A stretch of DNA of 11,086 nt from Methylovirgula sp. (lineage in GTDB: Bacteria > Pseudomonadota > Alphaproteobacteria > Rhizobiales > Beijerinckiaceae): the NCBI GenBank assembly GCA_030040215.1, contig JASHUD010000032.1, positions 1 through 11,086 of the forward strand, read 5' to 3'. This document shows positions 7,055 to 11,086 of this stretch, piece by piece. Position 1 is the stretch's first letter, and every line of letters starts with the position of its first letter. The notes under the pieces are model-generated. The model was given only the letters and a program-made list of their open reading frames with translations, searched no databases and was not told the origin of the DNA. The translations under genes and the position numbers were made by a program.

Positions 7055-7131
7055 TGGTGGGCCGGGCAGGGCTCGAACCTGCAACCAGGCCGTTATGAGC
7101 GGCCGGCTCTAACCAATTGAGCTACCGGCCC
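7055..7131 (-). tRNA. tRNA-Ile2 with CAU anticodon (lysidine-modified, reads AUA)
   Basis: A full 77-nt cloverleaf with encoded CCA on the minus strand. The acceptor stem is GGGCCGG/CCGGCCC, the D arm GCTC...GAGC, the anticodon stem GGCCG/CGGCC around loop CTCATAA, and the T arm GCAGG-TTCGAGC-CCTGC; the discriminator is A. The anticodon CAT could suggest methionine, but C4-G69 and C5-G68 in the acceptor stem are the pairs TilS uses to tell tRNA-Ile2 from elongator tRNA-Met, and C29-G41, U12-A23 and A73 fit isoleucine identity. TilS would convert C34 to lysidine so that the tRNA reads AUA. It lies downstream of the OmpA-like gene and converges on the second GNAT gene. Confidence 0.93.
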
Positions 7132-7161
7132 GGCAAAGACCAAGGTGCCGAGGCAGCGCGC

Positions 7162-7189
7162 ATTACACCGAACCTGCGCGGCGAAGCAA
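7162..7189 (-). promoter_or_regulatory. Possible promoter of the tRNA-Ile2 gene
   Basis: On the minus strand TTGCTT (7189-7184) and TGTAAT (7167-7162) are 16 bases apart. The -10-like box matches TATAAT at 5 of 6 positions, the -35-like box TTGACA at 3 of 6. It would initiate about 20-25 nt before the mature tRNA 5' end, a usual leader length. The tRNA could instead be processed from read-through of the OmpA-like gene, whose stop is only 30 nt further upstream. Confidence 0.38.
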
Positions 7190-7219
7190 GGCAGGGCGGC
7201 ATCTCGCGCCGCCGCCGTT

Positions 7220-8248
7220 TTATTTCTCGGTAAGCTTCAGCTCGATCCGCCGGTTCTTGCTATAGGCGGCCTCGCTATCGCCCGGATCGATCGGCTGGAA
7301 TTCGCCGAAACCGGCGGCCGCGAGACGCTCCGGCGGCACGCCTTTGCTGATCAGATATTGGACGACGGCGATGGCCCGCGCCGCGGAAAGGTCCCAGTTC
7401 GAGTGGAACTGCGCCGATTGGATCGGCCGCTTGTCGGTGTGTCCATCGACCCGCAGAATCCAGGGAATTTCCGGCGGGATCTCGTGGCCCAGTTCGACCA
7501 CGGCGCTGGCGAGCTTGTCGAGCGTCGCCTTGCCGGCGTTATTCAGCGTCGCTTGCCCGGTATCGAAGAGTACCTCGGATTGGAAGACGAAACGGTCGCC
7601 GACGGTACGGATATCGGGACGGTCGCCGAGGATTTGCCGGAGCCGGCCGAAGAAGTCGGAACGGTAGCGCGACAGCTCCTGCACCTTCTGCGCCAGCGCG
7701 ATGTTGAGACGCGAGCCAAGGTCGGCGATCTTGGCCTGCGATTCGCGGTCGCGCGCTTCGGAGGCGGAAAGCGCATCCTCGATCGCGGCGAGCTGTTTGC
7801 GCAGCGCCGCGATCTGCTGGTTGAGGATATCGACCTCGGCGAGCGCCTGGGCGGAAATCTGCTTCTCGGCGACAACCTGTTGTTCGGCGGCGGTGACCCG
7901 CTGGTCGGCGCCGGAAGCGCCGGAATTCATCGCAATGATCTGCGCCTGCAGCTTGCTCTTCGCCTTCTGCTCCGTATCGAGTGTCGCCTGAAGAGCGGCA
8001 AGGTTGGCTTCGACGTCGGCCTTGCCGGCGCGTTCCATGGCGAGAAGCGAGGTCAACTGGGCGATCTGTTTGTTGAGCCTGTCGAGGACCGTGTCCTTGC
8101 CCGACACCTCGCGGGCGAGGAAGAATTGCGCCAGCATGAACACGGAGAGCAGAAAGACGATGACGAGCAGCATCGTCGAGAGCGCATCGACGAAGCCCGG
8201 CCAATAATCGACCGCGCGTTGCTGGCGGCGCGCGCGCGCAAGCGGCAT
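7220..8248 (-). CDS. OmpA/MotB-like peptidoglycan-binding protein with long coiled coil (stator-type B subunit)
   Basis: A 342-aa inner-membrane-anchored protein with MotB/ZorB-like architecture. After a basic N-terminus comes one membrane helix (about 18-44), preceded by WPGFVDALST. Asp21 is positioned like the proton-carrying Asp of MotB. Residues about 52-205 are heptad-like and rich in Ala, Gln, Glu and Leu, consistent with a long periplasmic coiled coil. The OmpA-like peptidoglycan-binding domain (about 220-342) shows VDGHTDKRPI (267-276), NWDLSAARA (284-292), GFGEFQP and NRRIEL. ATG 8248 shares one base with the partner's TGA (TGATG) and has GGAG 8 nt upstream, so translation is coupled. 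It should form a proton-driven stator unit with the MotA/ExbB-like product. No flagellar, Tol-Pal or TonB genes are nearby, so the driven process is unknown. Confidence 0.9.
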   Translation of the reverse strand: MPLARARRQQRAVDYWPGFVDALSTMLLVIVFLLSVFMLAQFFLAREVSGKDTVLDRLNKQIAQLTSLLAMERAGKADVEANLAALQATLDTEQKAKSKLQAQIIAMNSGASGADQRVTAAEQQVVAEKQISAQALAEVDILNQQIAALRKQLAAIEDALSASEARDRESQAKIADLGSRLNIALAQKVQELSRYRSDFFGRLRQILGDRPDIRTVGDRFVFQSEVLFDTGQATLNNAGKATLDKLASAVVELGHEIPPEIPWILRVDGHTDKRPIQSAQFHSNWDLSAARAIAVVQYLISKGVPPERLAAAGFGEFQPIDPGDSEAAYSKNRRIELKLTEK

Positions 8249-9213
8249 CAGCGACGCTCCGTTTCCCGGGTAAGCTGTTTCAGCACGCTTTTGAGCTCGC
8301 GGCTTTGCTCGGCTTGCGCCTCGACCCAGTCACGGATCATCTGCTGTTCAGAACGCATGTGCTGGACGAGGCCTTGAATGCCGTCGGCGAGATTGGCCAT
8401 GGCGATGGAAGTGGCCCGCGCGTGGCTTTGGTCGGCGGTCATCGCGATCTTGTCGATCGCGGCGCGCAACTCGCGCGGCACGCCCTCGCTCAGCGCGCCG
8501 TCTTCGACGACGATGTCGCCGGTACTGGTCGTGAGGTTGTCTTCGAGCTCCTTGTAAAACCGGTTCTGCGCTTGTCCGGCTTGCAGATCGAGAAAGCCCA
8601 GTACCAGCGATCCGGAAAGGCCGAACAGCGAAGAAGTGAAGGAGATGCTCATGCCGGCGAGCGGCGCGGCGAGCCCGTTCTTCAGGTTCTCGAACATCAC
8701 GGCGGCATCGTTGCCGCCGCTCATCGAACGGATCACCTCGCCGATCGAGCCGACGGTCGCGAGCAGCCCCCAGAACGTGCCGAGCAGGCCAAGAAAAATG
8801 AGCAGCCCGGTGAGATAGCGCGCCGTATCGCGGGCGTCGTCGAGCCGCGCGCCGATCGAATCGAGAAGTGCCCGCAAGGTCAAGGTCGAGATCACCGCGC
8901 CGGGCGGACGAGCGCCAAGCAGCCTCGCCAGCGGCGCCAGCAGGACTGGCTGCTTTACCTTGTCGGCGTCCGGTAAGGAGTTGACCCAATGCACTTCGCG
9001 GAAAAGCCGGATCACCTGCCGCAGCGTGAGCACGATGCCGACAGCGAGCACGAAGAAAATCAAGCTGTTAAGGCCTGGGTTGGCCATGAACGCGGTGTGG
9101 ATCTGCTTATGCAGAATGAGCGCGACGAAGCCGACGAGGATCAGAAAGACCACCATCCGCAGCAGATAGAGGCGTGGCATGGAGAGCTTATAGGGGTCGA
9201 TGTCGGCCACCAT
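8248..9213 (-). CDS. MotA/TolQ/ExbB-like proton channel protein (stator-type A subunit)
   Basis: A 321-aa inner-membrane protein. Likely membrane helices lie at about 18-36, 48-67, 133-155 and 183-207. The last two hold the conserved channel motifs GLLIFLGLLGTFWGLL (136-151) and AAPLAGMSISFTSSLFGL (182-199) of the MotA/TolQ/ExbB superfamily. A polar loop (about 68-130) and an acidic, helix-prone tail (about 228-321) should be cytoplasmic. ATG 9213 (MVADIDPYKLS) was chosen because it has a GGA-type ribosome-binding site and matches how I recall relatives starting. The frame is open to GTG 9297, but that codon has no Shine-Dalgarno. It overlaps the OmpA-like gene by one base and follows the inositol monophosphatase stop by 93 bp. 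Together with its partner it resembles MotAB, TolQR and the ZorAB motor of Zorya, but no zorC, zorD or zorE is present. Confidence 0.88.
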   Translation of the reverse strand: MVADIDPYKLSMPRLYLLRMVVFLILVGFVALILHKQIHTAFMANPGLNSLIFFVLAVGIVLTLRQVIRLFREVHWVNSLPDADKVKQPVLLAPLARLLGARPPGAVISTLTLRALLDSIGARLDDARDTARYLTGLLIFLGLLGTFWGLLATVGSIGEVIRSMSGGNDAAVMFENLKNGLAAPLAGMSISFTSSLFGLSGSLVLGFLDLQAGQAQNRFYKELEDNLTTSTGDIVVEDGALSEGVPRELRAAIDKIAMTADQSHARATSIAMANLADGIQGLVQHMRSEQQMIRDWVEAQAEQSRELKSVLKQLTRETERR

Positions 9214-9235
9214 GGGTCGTTCCACTTTGCCTTCG

Positions 9236-9259
9236 CTTGCCGCCGCATGCCGGCGCAAG
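9236..9259 (-). repeat. Imperfect hairpin in the spacer between the monophosphatase and MotA-like genes
   Basis: CTTGCCGCCG (9236-9245) can pair with the segment 9251-9259 (CGGCGCAAG) with one bulged C and a 5-base loop. It sits in the 93-bp spacer, 23 bases upstream of the MotA-like ATG on the transcript. No T-tract follows on the minus strand, so it is not an intrinsic terminator. It might mark RNA processing or be chance. Confidence 0.25.
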
Positions 9260-9306
9260 GCCCGCCGCGCTGTCGCACGGAGCCTGATTTCTAGCACGGA
9301 TCGAGG

Positions 9307-10098
9307 TCATCCGGCAGAGCGAATGAGGGCCAATAATTGCGAATGTATGTTCGCGTTGCCGGCGCAGACGGAGCCTTTGGCGAAGATATCCGAGCCGCCG
9401 TCGGCGTCGGTCACAAAACCGCCCGCCTCTTTAACGAGCAAGATCCCGGCGGCGAGATCCCAAGGCTTCAGGCCGCGCTCCCAAAATCCGTCGTAGGCGC
9501 CGGCCGCCACAAAACAAAGATCGAGCGCCGCCGCGCCCAGCCGTCGCAGGTTCGCGGCGTGTTCCATCACCGCGGAGAGCTCCGCCTTAAAGCGCGCGCG
9601 ACCGGGTTTGCCCAGATGTGGAATAGCACAGCCGACGAGCGCTTCGCCGAGTTCGCGCCGCGCCGCAACGCGCAAACGGTGATTGTTGAGATAGGCGCCT
9701 TGGCCCTTCTCGGCGACATACAGCGCCTCGAGCGCCGGATTGTAGACAAGACCGGCGACGATTTGATCGTCGCGCGCCAATCCGATCGAGATTCCGAAAA
9801 TCGGCAGGCCGTGCAGGAAATTCGCCGTGCCGTCGAGCGGATCGACGTACCAGACGTGGCTCTTATCGGAGCCTTCGACGACGCCCGACTCCTCCATGAC
9901 AAATCCATAGCCGGGACGGGCCTTCGAAAGCTCCTCGAAAAGGATCTTTTCGGCCTTGTGGTCGGCGGCGGAGACAAAATCGCCCGGTCCCTTCACCGAG
10001 ACCTGCAGATTCTCGACTTCGCCAAAATCGCGTTTCAAGCCCCGACCGGCTTTGAGCGCCGCGGCGGTCATCACGTTCATCAGAGCGGAGCGGATCAT
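9307..10098 (-). CDS. Inositol monophosphatase family protein
   Basis: Mg2+-dependent, Li+-sensitive-type sugar phosphatase of the IMPase/SuhB superfamily; it hydrolyses inositol-1-phosphate or a related sugar or nucleotide phosphate in the cytoplasm. The 263 aa carry the metal-binding set: FVSAAD (D46), the Glu pair in FVMEESG (E69-E70), DPLDGTANF (86-94) and KPWDLAAG (211-218). Length is typical. ATG 10098 is preferred because relatives begin in the same way, although its Shine-Dalgarno is poor; ATG 10080 is an alternative. It is not clear whether this is the SuhB orthologue or one of the several paralogues usual in Hyphomicrobiales, so no symbol is given. It precedes the MotA-like gene by 93 bp, and I recall the same neighbour order in related genomes. 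A functional link to the motor pair is not shown. Confidence 0.93.
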   Translation of the reverse strand: MIRSALMNVMTAAALKAGRGLKRDFGEVENLQVSVKGPGDFVSAADHKAEKILFEELSKARPGYGFVMEESGVVEGSDKSHVWYVDPLDGTANFLHGLPIFGISIGLARDDQIVAGLVYNPALEALYVAEKGQGAYLNNHRLRVAARRELGEALVGCAIPHLGKPGRARFKAELSAVMEHAANLRRLGAAALDLCFVAAGAYDGFWERGLKPWDLAAGILLVKEAGGFVTDADGGSDIFAKGSVCAGNANIHSQLLALIRSAG

Positions 10099-10165
10099 AT
10101 TTGCGGTTCTCGAACGATTGGGCGCCGCAGCGATACGCCACGACTGGAAGAAAAGGCAAGTTGTA

Positions 10166-10220
10166 CCCTCTCTCCGCGCGCGGGGAGAGGCTTAGGGCTC
10201 CCCATTCGCGGCGCGAATGG
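10166..10220. repeat. REP-like palindromes between the EVE and monophosphatase genes
   Basis: Two hairpins in series. The first has back-to-back 12-base arms, CCTCTCTCCGCG (10167-10178) and CGCGGGGAGAGG (10179-10190), with one T/C mismatch that is a G-U pair in RNA. The second has perfect 8-base arms, CCATTCGC (10202-10209) and GCGAATGG (10213-10220), with loop GGC. The CCCTCTC...GAGAGG core resembles the first hairpin of the cluster on the other side of the EVE gene. The first stem is only 11 bases downstream of the second on the minus strand, and together they fill the gap after the EVE stop at 10231. No T-run follows. Confidence 0.65.
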
Positions 10221-10230
10221 AAAGAGGGAG

Positions 10231-10644
10231 TCAGATCCCGCCCAACCTACAGATGAGCTTCCATTCGGCATCGGTCACGGGCTGCACGGAAAGGCGGGAA
10301 TTGTTGACGAGCACCATGTTCTTGAGCCGCGGCTCGGCTTTGATCGCGGCGAGCCCGACCGACTTTTTCAGGGACTTTTCGGCGCGCACATCGACCATAC
10401 CGAACGTGCCCGTCTTGTCGGTCGGGTCGGGATAATAAGGTTTCGCGACGGTGACGATGCCGACGATCTCCTTGCCTTCGTTCGAATGATAGAAGAAAGC
10501 CTCGTCGCCGACTTTCATCGCCATCAAATTCTGCTTGGCGGAATGGTTGCGCACGCCATTCCACGAGGTGCCCTTCGCGCCGGCCTCGACCTGCTGCCGC
10601 CAGGACCAACTGTCGGGCTCGCTCTTCAACAGCCAGTAAGCCAT
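10231..10644 (-). CDS. EVE domain-containing protein
   Basis: A stand-alone EVE-domain protein of 137 aa (PUA-like fold, THYN1-type). EVE domains bind modified bases in DNA or RNA; the target of the small single-domain bacterial form is not established. The sequence shows the family pattern: MAYWLLKSEPDSWSW (1-15), WNGVRNHSAKQNL (28-40), GDEAFFYHSNEGKEIVGIV (46-64), a central Y-PDPTDKTG segment and the C-terminal NNSRLSVQPVTDAEW. ATG 10644 has GAGGA 6 nt upstream. It lies downstream of gpsA on the same strand, a neighbour order I recall in related alphaproteobacteria, and is bracketed by REP-like palindromes. EVE domains also occur in restriction and defence genes, but nothing else here suggests defence. 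Confidence 0.93.
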   Translation of the reverse strand: MAYWLLKSEPDSWSWRQQVEAGAKGTSWNGVRNHSAKQNLMAMKVGDEAFFYHSNEGKEIVGIVTVAKPYYPDPTDKTGTFGMVDVRAEKSLKKSVGLAAIKAEPRLKNMVLVNNSRLSVQPVTDAEWKLICRLGGI

Positions 10645-10675
10645 CCTGCGTCCTCACGTCGAAACCATGCGGCGC

Positions 10676-10850
10676 AACCCCCTCTCCCGCTTGCGGGAGA
10701 GGGTCGTCGGCGGAGCCGACCGGGTGAGGAGCGGTCCCGCTCACAAGAACCCTCATCCGTCATGCCACAGGCCGCCGCCTGCGGCGGCCGTTTATGCCCT
10801 AGGGCGCGCGAAGCGCGCCCTAGGGCATTCTCCCGCAAGCGGGAGAAGGA
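10676..10850. repeat. Mosaic of REP-like palindromes between gpsA and the EVE gene
   Basis: At least five hairpins fill this spacer. They are CCCTCTCCCGC/GCGGGAGAGGG (10680-10703, loop TT); GTCGGC/GCCGAC (10706-10720, loop GGA); GGCCGCCGC/GCGGCGGCC (10770-10789, loop CT); the long 10794-10828 hairpin listed separately; and TTCTCCCGC/GCGGGAGAA (10828-10847, loop AA). The outermost two share the CTCCCGC stem with complementary loops, so they are inverted copies bounding the cluster. A weaker stem GAGCGG/CCGCTC lies at 10729-10742. Segments such as CGGGTGAGG (10721-10729) and CCCTCATCCG (10750-10759) are related inverted pieces. This is the look of BIME/REP-type elements dispersed in GC-rich proteobacteria. 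Confidence 0.75.
10794..10828. repeat. Perfect 16-bp inverted repeat with GAA triloop
   Basis: The arms 10794-10809 (ATGCCCTAGGGCGCGC) and 10813-10828 (its exact reverse complement) enclose GAA. Each arm itself contains the 8-bp palindrome CCCTAGGG, so the sequence is nested. It sits 30 bases downstream of the gpsA stop, just beyond a second hairpin. No T-tract follows on either side, so it is not a standard terminator; it could stabilise the 3' end of gpsA mRNA or be part of a REP-type mobile unit. Confidence 0.8.
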
Positions 10851-10857
10851 AACTAGC

Positions 10858-11086
10858 TCATTCACTAAGCGGGGCGTCGATATTTCCAGCCGAGAGTTCG
10901 GGCTTGGCGGGGCGGGCCAGCAAGCTTTCGATCGCCGCGCCGATTTCGATGCGTTCGGAAAGTACCGCCTCGACGGCCGCCGAGATTGGCATCTCGATCG
11001 CCTTCTGACGCGCGAGATCGACGAGAACGGGGCAGGTGTAGACGCCTTCGGTGAGCCTCCCTTCGGTAGCTGCCACGGTCACGGAG
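10858..11086 (-). CDS. gpsA: NAD(P)H-dependent glycerol-3-phosphate dehydrogenase, C-terminal fragment (cut by window edge)
   Basis: The last 75 residues of GpsA, which reduces dihydroxyacetone phosphate to sn-glycerol-3-phosphate for phospholipid synthesis. The frame runs off the right edge, so the start, the Rossmann domain and the catalytic Lys are outside the window. What is visible is the typical C-terminal all-helical end: VAATEGRLTEGVYTCPVLV, then ARQKAIEMPISAAVEAVL, and IGAAIESLLARPAKPE before a short tail. The stop is TGA at 10858-10860. The identification rests on this C-terminal pattern and on the EVE gene downstream, a neighbour I recall in related genomes. A REP-like hairpin begins 10 bases after the stop. 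Confidence 0.85.
   Translation of the reverse strand, partial: SVTVAATEGRLTEGVYTCPVLVDLARQKAIEMPISAAVEAVLSERIEIGAAIESLLARPAKPELSAGNIDAPLSE

Noticed and set aside
7055..7131. tRNA gene as attachment site of a genomic island holding the GNAT pair
   Set aside because: No integrase gene and no second copy of the tRNA 3' end was seen in the window. The longest match I noticed near 4270 is the 8-mer GGCCGGGC, which is expected by chance.
7195..7218. GGCGGC...GCCGCC hairpin after the OmpA-like stop as a terminator
   Set aside because: The stem is only 6 bp with a 10-base loop, and no T-tract follows on the minus strand. GC-rich repeats of this size are expected by chance here.
7145..8377. Plus-strand ORF of 410 codons opposite the OmpA-like gene
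   Set aside because: The minus strand encodes a full OmpA/MotB-like protein with clear motifs. The plus translation is low-complexity antisense, and it also runs past the tail of the MotA-like gene.
7220..9213. Zorya anti-phage system
   Set aside because: Only a ZorAB-like motor pair is present. No ZorC, ZorD or ZorE protein occurs on either side, and the neighbours are a tRNA gene and inositol monophosphatase, so calling it Zorya is not supported.
9214..9297. GTG 9297 as start of the MotA-like gene (349 aa)
   Set aside because: No Shine-Dalgarno precedes GTG 9297, and the extra 28 residues are Arg/Ala-rich with no family match. ATG 9213 has a GGA-type site and a family-like N-terminus.
10110..10160. 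TTGCCT-N18-TATCGC as promoter of the monophosphatase gene
   Set aside because: Only the first half of the -10-like box matches the consensus, and other equally poor pairs can be found nearby, so it is not listed as a feature.
1..11086. CRISPR arrays, IS elements, rRNA genes
   Set aside because: No regularly spaced direct repeats, transposase-like reading frames or rRNA-like sequence were seen anywhere in the window.

Overview
The window reads as chromosomal DNA from a GC-rich alphaproteobacterium, most likely in the Hyphomicrobiales (Rhizobiales), perhaps close to Beijerinckiaceae or Methylocystaceae. The basis is protein character, high third-position GC, and two gene neighbourhoods I associate with that order: Nfu-type scaffold / tsaB / rimI / miaB / phoH, and gpsA / EVE / inositol monophosphatase / MotA-like / OmpA-like. 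The genus is inferred, not proven.

Layout. From 3989 down to the left edge lies a compact minus-strand housekeeping operon: a NifU-like Fe-S scaffold, tsaB, rimI, miaB, and a phoH truncated by the window edge just before its Walker B region. Junctions are tight (16 nt, 5 nt or a TTGA overlap, 28 nt, TTGA overlap). tsaB and miaB both serve modification of A37 in tRNA (t6A and ms2i6A), and MiaB is an Fe-S enzyme that could use an Nfu-type carrier. Divergent from this operon, on the plus strand, sit two FemAB/CelD-like GNAT proteins (4299-5576 and 5722-7017), with a possible 34-residue hydrophobic small ORF between them. This pair is the accessory-looking part of the window.

From 7055 to the right edge everything is on the minus strand again. 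A CAU-anticodon tRNA has the features of the lysidine-dependent tRNA-Ile2, which reads AUA. Upstream of it are an OmpA/MotB-like protein with an unusually long coiled coil, overlapping by one base with a MotA/TolQ/ExbB-like partner, then an inositol monophosphatase family protein, a single-domain EVE protein and the C-terminal end of gpsA. The EVE gene is bracketed by two clusters of REP-like palindromes (about 10166-10220 and 10676-10850). One of these contains a perfect 16-bp-arm hairpin.

Nothing here is a recognisable defence island, prophage, IS element or CRISPR array. The most interesting points are the uncharacterised MotA/MotB-like motor pair with a long stalk, the tandem BioF2-like pair with the small ORF, the REP-like mosaic around the EVE gene, and an open in-frame N-terminal extension of the NifU-like gene with its own Shine-Dalgarno-like sequence.
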